18,276 nucleotides of DNA from Bacillota bacterium (GTDB taxonomy: Bacteria; Bacillota_A; Clostridia; Lachnospirales; Lachnospiraceae): positions 1 to 18,276 of the forward strand of contig JAEZSL010000186.1 in the NCBI GenBank assembly GCA_023443925.1, read 5' to 3'. Shown in pieces: positions 7,010-14,166 of this stretch (positions are counted from its first letter, which is position 1; the number at the start of each line of letters is the position of its first letter). The translations under genes and the position numbers were made by a program. The notes beneath the pieces were generated by a model that was given only the letters and a program-made list of their open reading frames with translations, was not told the DNA's origin and ran no database searches.

Positions 7010-7780
7010 ATGATTTTTGAAACCCATGCTCATTATGATGATGAAGCTTTTGATGAAGATAGAGACAGTTTATTAAACAGCCTGCATGAAGCAGGGATTG
7101 AATATGTGGTAAACGTTGGTGCAGGGATTGAAACAACAAAAAAAACTCTGGAATTAACGGAGCGGTACCCCTTTGTCTATGGAGCTGTGGGTGTTCACCC
7201 CAGCGAAACCGCCGAATTAAATGAAGATAATTTTAAATGGCTGAGGGAAACAGCAAAAAAACCAAAAGTAGTGGCCATCGGAGAAATTGGCCTTGATTAT
7301 TACTGGGATACACCGGAGAGACAGATACAAAAGGAATGGTTCCTGCGGCAGATGGATCTTGCCCTGGAATTAAAGCTTCCTGCTATTATTCACAGCAGGG
7401 ATGCGGCTGCGGATACTTATGATATGATTAAAGCAGCTGACTTAAAATTAACCGGCGGAGTGATCCACTGTTTTTCCTACGAAAAGGAAATGGCGAAAAA
7501 TTACCTGAACATGGGCTTTTACCTAGGCATAGGAGGCGTAGTTACCTTTAAGAATGCCAGGAAATTAAAGGAAGTAGTAGAGTATGCACCCATAGAGCAG
7601 CTGGTATTAGAGACGGACTGTCCTTATCTTGCACCGGAACCCAACCGCGGAAAGCGGAATTCTTCCCTGAACTTAACCTATGTTGCGAAGGAAATCGCAA
7701 GGTTAAAAGACATGGCTTATGAAGAAGTAATAAGCATAACGGAAGAGAATGCCAAAAGGATGTATGGTATGTTACAATAA
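7010..7780 (+). CDS. tatD: TatD family metal-dependent DNase
   Basis: Cytoplasmic amidohydrolase-fold nuclease of the TatD/YabD family, 256 aa, usual length. All expected metal ligands are present: His6 and His8 (THAH), Glu92 (IGEIGLDYYWD), His128 (IIHSRDA), His153 (VIHCFSY) and Asp203 (LETDCPYLAP). The frame is open upstream to an ATG at 6947, but the start at 7010 is chosen because GGAGGA ends 4 nt before it, the protein then begins with the family's MIFETHAH, and the promoter's predicted start is at about 6948. rsmA follows after 42 nt and both probably share one transcript. The family is linked to 3'-5' DNA processing and repair. The RNase M5 gene (rnmV), often found between tatD and ksgA in Firmicutes, is absent here. 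Confidence 0.94.
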   Translation: MIFETHAHYDDEAFDEDRDSLLNSLHEAGIEYVVNVGAGIETTKKTLELTERYPFVYGAVGVHPSETAELNEDNFKWLRETAKKPKVVAIGEIGLDYYWDTPERQIQKEWFLRQMDLALELKLPAIIHSRDAAADTYDMIKAADLKLTGGVIHCFSYEKEMAKNYLNMGFYLGIGGVVTFKNARKLKEVVEYAPIEQLVLETDCPYLAPEPNRGKRNSSLNLTYVAKEIARLKDMAYEEVISITEENAKRMYGMLQ

Positions 7781-7822
7781 AGATGAAAACCAGGTAATAG
7801 TAAAGAGGAAAAGAGGTAATAC

Positions 7823-8695
7823 ATGGCAGTATTAGGCAATCCAAAGGAAACCATCGAAATTTTAAATAAATATCATTTTGTTTTTCAAAAAAAATTCGGA
7901 CAGAACTTTCTAATTGATACCCACGTACTGGATAAGATTATTAAGGCAGCGGAAGTTACCAAAGAGGATCTGGTCCTTGAAATCGGCCCGGGTATCGGTA
8001 CTCTGACCCAGTATCTGTGCGAGGCAGCCAGAGAAGTTATAGCGGTCGAGATAGATAAAGCGTTAATCCCAATTCTTGAGGATACCTTGTCGTCTTATGA
8101 TAATGTTACGGTGTTGAATGAGGATATCCTGAAAGTTGATATCAATAAGCTGGTTCAGGAAAAAAATAACGGAAAGCCCATTAAAATCGTTGCCAATCTG
8201 CCTTATTATATTACCACTCCAATCATTATGGGATTATTTGAAGCCCATGTGCCGGTAGAGAACATAACCGTAATGGTACAGAAAGAAGTGGCGGAGCGGA
8301 TGCAGGCAGCCCCCGGCGGCAAGGATTACGGGGCCTTGTCTCTGGCTGTCCAGTATTATGCAAAACCTTATATTGCGGCAAATGTTCCTCCGAATTGCTT
8401 TATGCCAAGGCCGGGTGTAGGTTCCGCCGTCATACGGCTGTCACTTCACAAAGACCATCCGGTTAAGGTAAAGGATGAAAGGCTGTTATTCCGAATTATA
8501 AGAGAATCTTTTAATCAGAGAAGAAAAACCCTGGTCAACGGCCTTAATAACGGTACCGAAGTTAAACTTCCGAAGGAAACCATAGCAGAAGCCATAAGTC
8601 AACTTGGGGTATCACCCACCATCCGGGGGGAAGCACTTACACTGGAACAGTTTGCAAAGCTCAGTGACATTATCTATGATAAAGCTCATTTGTAA
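7823..8695 (+). CDS. rsmA (ksgA): 16S rRNA dimethyladenosine transferase
   Basis: SAM-dependent methylase that dimethylates the two adjacent adenines (A1518/A1519) in the 3' terminal hairpin of 16S rRNA during late 30S assembly; 290 aa. Motifs: KFGQNFLID at 24-32, SAM-binding EIGPGIGTLT at 53-62, acidic EID near 77, and the catalytic NLPYY at 125-129 (the N6-adenine methylase N-x-P-Y signature). The C-terminal helical domain includes FNQRRKTLVNGL. A GAGGTAAT site 6 nt before the ATG supports the start. Second gene of the tatD unit; transcription stops at the hairpin just downstream. Confidence 0.97.
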   Translation: MAVLGNPKETIEILNKYHFVFQKKFGQNFLIDTHVLDKIIKAAEVTKEDLVLEIGPGIGTLTQYLCEAAREVIAVEIDKALIPILEDTLSSYDNVTVLNEDILKVDINKLVQEKNNGKPIKIVANLPYYITTPIIMGLFEAHVPVENITVMVQKEVAERMQAAPGGKDYGALSLAVQYYAKPYIAANVPPNCFMPRPGVGSAVIRLSLHKDHPVKVKDERLLFRIIRESFNQRRKTLVNGLNNGTEVKLPKETIAEAISQLGVSPTIRGEALTLEQFAKLSDIIYDKAHL

Positions 8696-8707
8696 ATATT
8701 TACAGAA

Positions 8708-8754
8708 AATAACTGCCTTTTCCATAATATAACGGAAAAAGGCAGTTATTTTTA
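8708..8754 (+). terminator. Terminator of the tatD-rsmA unit
   Basis: A 14-bp stem (8708-8721 with 8737-8750), extended by two G-C pairs past a one-base bulge, then U-rich TTTTT. It begins 13 nt after the rsmA stop. The left arm carries AAAAT upstream, so some activity on the minus strand is possible. Confidence 0.88.
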
Positions 8755-8804
8755 AGTAAAAATTAGTTTAGTAACTAGAATAATCTTGAATGGCTCTCAA
8801 TGTA

Positions 8805-8833
8805 TTGACACAGGATAATTGTAATGATATTGT
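8805..8833 (+). promoter_or_regulatory. SigA-type promoter for pfp
   Basis: Perfect TTGACA (8805-8810), 17-nt spacer, TATTGT (8828-8833; four of six consensus bases). It predicts a start near 8840 and a leader of about 210 nt before the pfp ATG. Confidence 0.6.
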
Positions 8834-8839
8834 GTACTA

Positions 8840-9047
8840 GCGCAGGAAAAGAGAAAAACTTTTATGAAGTTACGATTCGTTAACGATAGATTAATCTGAT
8901 AACTACAGACAATTGTGAAATGAAAACAGTTTCACTTCCTTATGAAGCAACAGCAGGAAAATGACGGATTCCACTGACGGGCAGTATTTTGTGCCGCCTG
9001 GTCATGTATTGGAGTAAGTATGAACTTAAGCATACGGAGGAGAAAGA
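8840..9047 (+). promoter_or_regulatory. Long 5' leader of pfp with hairpins
   Basis: Between the predicted transcription start and pfp lie several short inverted repeats: GTGAAA (8915-8920) with TTTCAC (8930-8935); ATGAC (8961-8965) with GTCAT (9001-9005) enclosing a GGCA/TGCC pair; and GTATG with CATAC (about 9018-9022 with 9031-9035), which ends right at the GGAGGAG ribosome site. No riboswitch class that I know was recognised. Whether this controls pfp is unproven. Confidence 0.35.
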
Positions 9048-10280
9048 ATGATGGGTAATGTCCTGGTTGGTCAATCTGGCGGGCCTACTGCAGTAATTAA
9101 TTCCAGCCTGGCTGGAGTGTATAAAACAGCGAAAGACCTTGGAGCAGGCAGGGTATATGGAATGCTCTACGGTATACAAGGTTTATTGGAAGAAAAATAT
9201 GTGGATCTGGATGAACATTTTCATAGTGAATTAGAAATTGAATTATTAAAAAGAACACCTTCGTCCTATCTTGGATCCTGCCGGTATAAGCTTTCTGACT
9301 ACGAGTCAGATACCACAGATTATGAGAAGATATTTACGGTCCTGAAAAAATTGGACATCGAATACTTTTTCTACATCGGCGGCAATGATTCCATGGATAC
9401 AATTAAGAAATTATCCGATTACGGGAAAATCATAAAGAGCAATATCCGTTTTATCGGCGTACCAAAGACCATTGACAATGATCTGGCGGCCACCGATCAC
9501 ACTCCCGGATACGGCAGTGCGGCTAAGTTCATTGCTGCAACCACCAAAGAAATTATCCGGGACGGTCTGGTATATGACCAGAAAAATGTTACAATTATCG
9601 AAATCATGGGCCGTAACGTAGGATGGCTGACCGGTGCTTCTGCTTTAGCAGGCGGTGCCGAATGCCCGGGACCAGACTTAATCTATCTTCCGGAAGTGGA
9701 TTTTAGTATGGAGGACTTTATTCAAAAAGTAAACGAACTTCAAAAAATGAAGAAAGCTTTGGTAATAGCGGTATCGGAAGGAATCCGTCTTTCAGACGGA
9801 AGATATGTCTGCGAACTGGCGGAGGATACAAAATATACAGATCAATTCGGACATGCACTGCTCAGCGGTTCCGGCAAATACTTATCGAGTTTAATTACCA
9901 GAGAAACCGGATGCAAATCCAGAGGTATTGAATTAAATACCTTACAGCGCTGTGCTTCCCATATGGCCTCTTTAGTAGATATAAGCGAAGCCTTTCAGGT
10001 AGGAGCGGCGGCAGTCAATGCGGCACTGGAAGGAAAAACCGGTGAAATGGTTGTGCTTAACCGGATTTCAAACCAGCCTTATCAGTGTACCACCGGAACC
10101 TTTGATATCCATAAGATAGCCAATATAGAGAAAAAAGTACCTTTTGAATGGATCAGTAAAGACAGCACCGGTGTTACGGAGGAATTTGTAGATTATGTTA
10201 AACCTCTGATACAGGAAGAACTGACACCTATTATGATAGGCGGACTCCCAAAACATATAAGATATAACGGAATGATATAA
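9048..10280 (+). CDS. pfp: PPi-dependent 6-phosphofructokinase
   Basis: Phosphorylates fructose 6-phosphate to the 1,6-bisphosphate in glycolysis, probably using pyrophosphate and hence reversibly; 410 aa. At the phosphoryl-donor site the sequence is GGNDS (111-115): Asp114 replaces the Gly that ATP enzymes have in GGDGS. The catalytic loop is PKTIDND (139-145) with Lys140 where ATP enzymes have Gly. Both changes are known markers of PPi use. Asp143 is the catalytic base; MGRNVGWLTG and the sugar-phosphate residues near SEGIR follow. Asn113, in place of the usual Asp at the metal-contact position, is a subgroup variant I have seen described mainly in clostridia-like sequences. Two adjacent ATGs exist; GGAGGAG ends 5 nt before the first and 8 nt before the second (9051), so the second is equally likely. 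Single-gene unit with its own promoter and terminator. Confidence 0.9.
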   Translation: MMGNVLVGQSGGPTAVINSSLAGVYKTAKDLGAGRVYGMLYGIQGLLEEKYVDLDEHFHSELEIELLKRTPSSYLGSCRYKLSDYESDTTDYEKIFTVLKKLDIEYFFYIGGNDSMDTIKKLSDYGKIIKSNIRFIGVPKTIDNDLAATDHTPGYGSAAKFIAATTKEIIRDGLVYDQKNVTIIEIMGRNVGWLTGASALAGGAECPGPDLIYLPEVDFSMEDFIQKVNELQKMKKALVIAVSEGIRLSDGRYVCELAEDTKYTDQFGHALLSGSGKYLSSLITRETGCKSRGIELNTLQRCASHMASLVDISEAFQVGAAAVNAALEGKTGEMVVLNRISNQPYQCTTGTFDIHKIANIEKKVPFEWISKDSTGVTEEFVDYVKPLIQEELTPIMIGGLPKHIRYNGMI

Positions 10281-10284
10281 ATAG

Positions 10285-10415
10285 AGGGAATAAACATTAA
10301 CATAAATAAGACATTAACATAAATAACACATTAAAAGAAATAAGACATAAAAAGCATTAAAAGAAATAAACATTAAATGAAATAAGAAATTAACAGGTAT
10401 AAGAAATAGACATAA
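10285..10415. repeat. Degenerate A-rich tandem repeats after pfp
   Basis: About seven imperfect copies of a unit near 16-19 bp (variants of aaataagacattaaaag) fill the space between the pfp stop and its terminator. Strongly purine/A-biased, with stops in all plus frames. Probably a slippage-expanded 3' untranslated sequence; non-coding. Confidence 0.7.
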
Positions 10416-10419
10416 AAAC

Positions 10420-10479
10420 AGCTTAGGAACAGGAAACCGTCGGTAAATTCACCGGTTTCCTGTTCCTGGGCTACTTTTT
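10420..10479. terminator. Strong bidirectional terminator, pfp / yesN side
   Basis: 15-bp perfect stem (10425-10439 with 10453-10467), extended to about 20 bp through two G-U and further Watson-Crick pairs (10420-10424 with 10468-10472), a 13-nt loop, then ACTTTTTTA. The left flank ATAAAAAC gives a U tract on the other strand, so it can also protect pfp from minus-strand transcripts of the regulator genes. Confidence 0.9.
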
Positions 10480-10480
10480 T

Positions 10481-10647
10481 ATTAATGTAAAATTACGTCT
10501 TTGTTATCAAATAAAAACTAGCAGGCCGGACCCCGCTGCAGAGGAATGGAATAGAATAAGGCTGTCCCCGCTATTTGCCGTAGGTTGTGATCTAAAAATA
10601 TTCGTGCTGCTATTGCAGCAGAAGCAGTTTGCCATTGTTTGAGAAAA
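10481..10647. other. Intergenic region downstream of the response regulator gene
   Basis: No gene seen. It contains a 6-bp hairpin TGCTGC/GCAGCA (10605-10620), which on the minus strand is followed by an AT-rich run ending in UUUUUA and could be a weak terminator for the yesN-like gene. Two copies of a CCCCGCT word (near 10531 and 10566) are unexplained. Confidence 0.4.
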
Positions 10648-12162
10648 TTATTTATTTGCATATTGTTCAATATAGCCGGAAGGAGTATAACCGGTATATT
10701 TTTTAAATATCTGGCTGAAATATCTTGGATTATTACCGCAGCCAACCTTATCGGCTACAAAAGAGATGGTTGCATTCTGCTTTAAAAGCAAATCTTTTGC
10801 GGTTTCAATTCTGCGCCGGTTCAAATAATGAGAAAACTTTTCACCGTTTTCCTTGGCAAAGACCCGGCTTAAATAATCCACGTTCATATGTATCTGCTCT
10901 CTTGCAATTTTTTTCAATGAGATATCAGGATCGGACAGATTCTCCTCCACATAATTCTTTACCTGGGTTATGATGGAGTTTTTATCACTGCTGGCAGAAA
11001 GCAGTAAAAGAATATGGTCCGTAAGTATTTCCCGGTAGGTATTAATATCTTCGCAAACCGATAATTTTTCCAGTAAATCATGGTAAATAGACTTATGATA
11101 TACGGTTTCCGGCAGTTTCCGGATCAGCTGGGACAGCAGATGGATACCATAGTTATGCAGCAGATCCATATCTTCCACCGGAAAAAAGTAGTTTCTCAGC
11201 AGTTGCTTGATTTTTTCTTCTTCCTTGTCCAGGTCATTTAAACTCAACAGCTGCTGGGTTAGAACTTGTATTTTTTCAAAGGATATAAAGGCATTGTATA
11301 TTTCCCGCAACTGCAGATGGCGGTTAATGCTGATAATTTTGGGATATCTCATTAAATTGGCAGTAAGCTGCACCAGTCCGTCCGCTAAGTTATCATAAGA
11401 ATTGCTCGTATAGGTAATTCGGATGGTCTGTCCGGGTAACCATACATTTTCACTGAAATTCCGAAGCTCTTCCGATAAACCGCTGCTTAACTTTACGATA
11501 ACGGCCAGGGAGTGCCGGACATACAAAAAATCAACAATGGGCTGGATTTTTAAATCACTTAGGGTCTGGTAAGCGGCTTTGGCAAAGGGGATCAAAAAGT
11601 CCTCTTCTACAAAAGTAAAATAAGCGATCAGGTATCCGGTATTATCATTTAAGTTCAGGTTACGGGCGGCTTTAACCGGGTCCGTTCCCGCAACAAAAAT
11701 ATCATATAACAGAAGCTGCCTATGATAATCATCGGCCTGTTCACTGAGCCGTTTCTGTTCCTGAACCAGAGAACTCCGGTTTTTTTTGAGCTGGCAGTTG
11801 CTTTTTGCATTTTCTACTGCCGATATCAGCTGATCTTCACCGGCAGGCTTTAATAAATAGCACCGGACGCCCAGCTGTATGGCTTGCTTGGCAAAGTCAA
11901 ACTCTTTGTAACCGGATAATATAATAAACTCAACATCCGGATCCATTTTGCTTATTTTTTCAATCAGTTCCAAACCGGTGAACCCGGGCATCTTAATATC
12001 GGTCAATACAATATCAGGAGACTCGTCCATAATGGCATCCAATACCTCAACACCATTATTACAGCTGGCGACAATTTTAACATCATGGGATTCCCAGTCA
12101 ATGCATTCCACTATGGACTCTCTGATAATTTTTTCATCATCTGCAACAATCATGGTAAACAT
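10648..12162 (-). CDS. YesN/AraC-type two-component response regulator
   Basis: Cytoplasmic transcription regulator of 504 aa. Residues 1-125 are a receiver domain: acidic pocket Asp8/Asp9, phospho-acceptor Asp55 in VLTDIKMPG, Ser/Thr switch at ILSG, and Lys in YLLKPAGE. Residues about 126-395 form the long middle region usual in the YesN group, without a domain I can name. Residues about 400-504 carry two AraC-type helix-turn-helices (DISLKKIAREQIHMNVDYLS, then ISFVADKVGCGNNPRYFSQI and KKYTGYTPSGY). GAAAGGAAA 8-12 nt upstream supports the ATG at 12160-12162; an ATG three codons in is less likely. It lies 33 nt after the sensor kinase gene and is presumably phosphorylated by it. The likely target is the divergent transporter operon. 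Confidence 0.93.
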   Translation of the reverse strand: MFTMIVADDEKIIRESIVECIDWESHDVKIVASCNNGVEVLDAIMDESPDIVLTDIKMPGFTGLELIEKISKMDPDVEFIILSGYKEFDFAKQAIQLGVRCYLLKPAGEDQLISAVENAKSNCQLKKNRSSLVQEQKRLSEQADDYHRQLLLYDIFVAGTDPVKAARNLNLNDNTGYLIAYFTFVEEDFLIPFAKAAYQTLSDLKIQPIVDFLYVRHSLAVIVKLSSGLSEELRNFSENVWLPGQTIRITYTSNSYDNLADGLVQLTANLMRYPKIISINRHLQLREIYNAFISFEKIQVLTQQLLSLNDLDKEEEKIKQLLRNYFFPVEDMDLLHNYGIHLLSQLIRKLPETVYHKSIYHDLLEKLSVCEDINTYREILTDHILLLLSASSDKNSIITQVKNYVEENLSDPDISLKKIAREQIHMNVDYLSRVFAKENGEKFSHYLNRRRIETAKDLLLKQNATISFVADKVGCGNNPRYFSQIFKKYTGYTPSGYIEQYANK

Positions 12163-12195
12163 AAGTTTTTTTCCTTTCTAATTGTATTTTGGCAA

Positions 12196-13971
12196 TTATG
12201 TATTTTGCTCTGGATCTGAATTGTTTTCAATTCTGGCCGGAATATTAAAGAAAACAATCACATGGTTTTTTTCATTCTTAAACTCTAAACCATAGGAACT
12301 GCCAAACAGAAGTTTTATTCTGCTGTCGATATTGATTAGCCCCACTCCGTTTCGTTTGGCGGCAATTTTATGTTCCTTTAATAACAAAAGTACATCTTCG
12401 TTAATTTCGGAACCATTATTCTCCACTTCAATATGAAGCATGTCCTCCTGTACTTCTGCCCGGACTATGATGTGGCAGCCGTCAATATTTTCTTCCAAAC
12501 CATAAATCACAGCATTTTCTACAAGGGGCTGAATTGACATCTTGGGGATAAGGTATGGCATGGCTTCTTCGGCAATTTCCAGAGATACGGATAAAGTATC
12601 CGGGAACCTTATCTTTTGAATCAGGAGATAATTTTCCAGCACCTTCATTTCCTCTTCCAGAGGGATCAGATCCTGTTTCTCCGAAAGACTGCTGCGCAAA
12701 AGCTTTCCCAAAGCCTGGACTATGGCGGAAATATGCTTCTCCCCGCTGCGGTTTGCAAACCAGTGGATGGTTTCCAGAGAATTGTACAGAAAATGTGGAT
12801 TAATTTGCTGCTCCAGGGATTTTAGCTGGGTCTGGGTCAGGAGAAGTTCTTTTACATAATTATCGTCAATCACTTTTTTAAAATCCACTGTCATCTGGTC
12901 AAAATACTGGTTCAGCCGCCCAAGTTCATCCTGCCGGTTCTTTTTGGGGAAGGGATACGGCTCTAAATTACCGGAACGCACCCGGCTCATTTTTTTCAGT
13001 AAATAATTGAACTGTACCGTTATTTCACGAAATAATACTCCGGACAGAAAAACAGTAAGAACAACAGCAATAAAAATACGCACAATATAAGTTGATTTGG
13101 CTTCTTTGACGGAATAAAACAAATCGTCATAAGGCACCCCCATGGTAAGGGCCCAATCAAGGGAAGAGGTGGAGATCTGCGTCCGTATTACAAAGTACAT
13201 ATTATCTGCAAATCTCTGTACGGAGTAAGTGTTCGTTTCCTTCTCTGAAGGCGGGGGGAAAACAGCAATGTTTTCCGTCAGTTCAGCGGGATAAAGGAGT
13301 AAATTACCATCATGGACATTAATGGTGTAGGAGGGAATTCCCATAACCCTGCGGGCTGCTTCCCGGACAATAAGGGTCAGGTTAACCCGGATTATTACAA
13401 TACCCATAGGCTCCAGGGAAAGTCCCTTTATCTGTTTTAGCTGCCGCACACATAAGACACTGCCGTCTTTTCTGCCGGCCGACATCCAGCCCGGGGAACC
13501 ATTTTTCTTTGCTGCCAGTTCCTTGGCTGCTGCGGTAATTTCCGGACTTTCCGGAGAAGAATTTTGTCCCCAGACGATACGTTCCCCGGTAAGGGGAAGA
13601 ACCGAGGTGCTGATTACATCCGCATTAAAATTGGTATACAAAACTTTCAGGATTTCCTTTTGGGCTACAGCGCTTACATTCAAAAGATTGGTATTATTTA
13701 TTGTACTAATACTTTTCTGAAGGGACTGGTTCACAGCGATGGTTAGGGAGATATTCTCTATGGTATCCAGGGCATTTGCAGTTTCCTTGGATAAATATCC
13801 CATGGAGTTGGCTGTTTGCTCGTAGATTAATTTATTGGAGCTGTTTACCACATGTTGTAAACCGGTTATGGATTCCACGCTCATGGCCAGGGCTACAAAA
13901 AGGGTAATGAATATTAGTTTATATTTTAAAGGCAGATTTGTAAGACTTAAGAGTGCCGGATTAAGCTTCAT
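12196..13971 (-). CDS. YesM-type sensor histidine kinase
   Basis: Membrane histidine kinase of the HPK7/LytS-YesM group, 591 aa. Order: TM1 near residues 16-37, an extracytoplasmic sensor of about 255 residues (Cache-like by size and position; ligand unknown), TM2 near 294-315, HAMP (to about 370), a coiled segment, the His_kinase motif QQINPHFLYNSLETIHWF with phospho-acceptor His393, and an HATPase domain with N-box QPLVENAVIYGL and G-box GVGLINIDSRIKLLFG. The start at 13969-13971 is chosen for its AGGAAGGA site; the frame is open 34 codons upstream but only to a TTG and into the promoter. It heads the kinase-regulator unit and is divergent from the sugar-binding protein, the usual layout of YesMN-controlled CUT1 loci. 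Confidence 0.92.
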   Translation of the reverse strand: MKLNPALLSLTNLPLKYKLIFITLFVALAMSVESITGLQHVVNSSNKLIYEQTANSMGYLSKETANALDTIENISLTIAVNQSLQKSISTINNTNLLNVSAVAQKEILKVLYTNFNADVISTSVLPLTGERIVWGQNSSPESPEITAAAKELAAKKNGSPGWMSAGRKDGSVLCVRQLKQIKGLSLEPMGIVIIRVNLTLIVREAARRVMGIPSYTINVHDGNLLLYPAELTENIAVFPPPSEKETNTYSVQRFADNMYFVIRTQISTSSLDWALTMGVPYDDLFYSVKEAKSTYIVRIFIAVVLTVFLSGVLFREITVQFNYLLKKMSRVRSGNLEPYPFPKKNRQDELGRLNQYFDQMTVDFKKVIDDNYVKELLLTQTQLKSLEQQINPHFLYNSLETIHWFANRSGEKHISAIVQALGKLLRSSLSEKQDLIPLEEEMKVLENYLLIQKIRFPDTLSVSLEIAEEAMPYLIPKMSIQPLVENAVIYGLEENIDGCHIIVRAEVQEDMLHIEVENNGSEINEDVLLLLKEHKIAAKRNGVGLINIDSRIKLLFGSSYGLEFKNEKNHVIVFFNIPARIENNSDPEQNT

Positions 13972-14004
13972 ATATTTGTCCTTCCTGTCTTTTAGTGTAT
14001 AAAT

Positions 14005-14033
14005 AGTATATAAATTTTTAAGAACCGGGTAAA
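14005..14033 (-). promoter_or_regulatory. Candidate SigA promoter for the kinase-regulator operon
   Basis: On the minus strand TTTACC (complement of 14028-14033), 17-nt spacer, TATACT (complement of 14005-14010), about 35 nt before the kinase ATG. Four of six and five of six consensus matches. If used, it excludes the longer TTG start. Confidence 0.5.
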
Positions 14034-14113
14034 GGGTTTTTTGAAACGGGTCGTTTTTTTGAACATAAAACAAAGTTTTTTTTATTTCATTTTGTAAATA
14101 TTTACGATATTCT

Positions 14114-14142
14114 TTTAAAGGTAAACCGACTGGGTTTATACT
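14114..14142 (+). promoter_or_regulatory. Candidate promoter and operator of the ABC transporter operon
   Basis: TTTAAA (14114-14119), 17-nt spacer, TATACT (14137-14142). An inverted repeat TAAACC-N5-GGTTTA (14122-14138) fills the spacer and touches the -10. A weak -35 with a symmetric site alongside suits a regulated promoter; which protein binds is not known. Confidence 0.5.
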
Positions 14143-14166
14143 ACAATTAATCGAGGAGGATATATT

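Noticed and set aside
8863..8898. Possible 11-codon leader peptide (ATG 8863 to TGA) in the pfp leader, with an AGGAAAAGAG-like sequence upstream
   Set aside because: No regulatory codon run, poor ribosome site, and such short frames are expected by chance; the hairpins are better supported.
10285..10415. CRISPR array
   Set aside because: Units are imperfect, too short (16-19 bp), and there are no unique spacers or cas genes.
10518..10745. 75-codon minus-strand frame after the regulator gene
   Set aside because: Overlaps the regulator's C-terminal coding sequence in another frame and resembles no family.
13972..14073. Kinase N-terminal extension of 34 residues from a TTG
   Set aside because: It would run through the likely promoter (14005-14033) and lacks a ribosome site, whereas ATG 13971 has AGGAAGGA.
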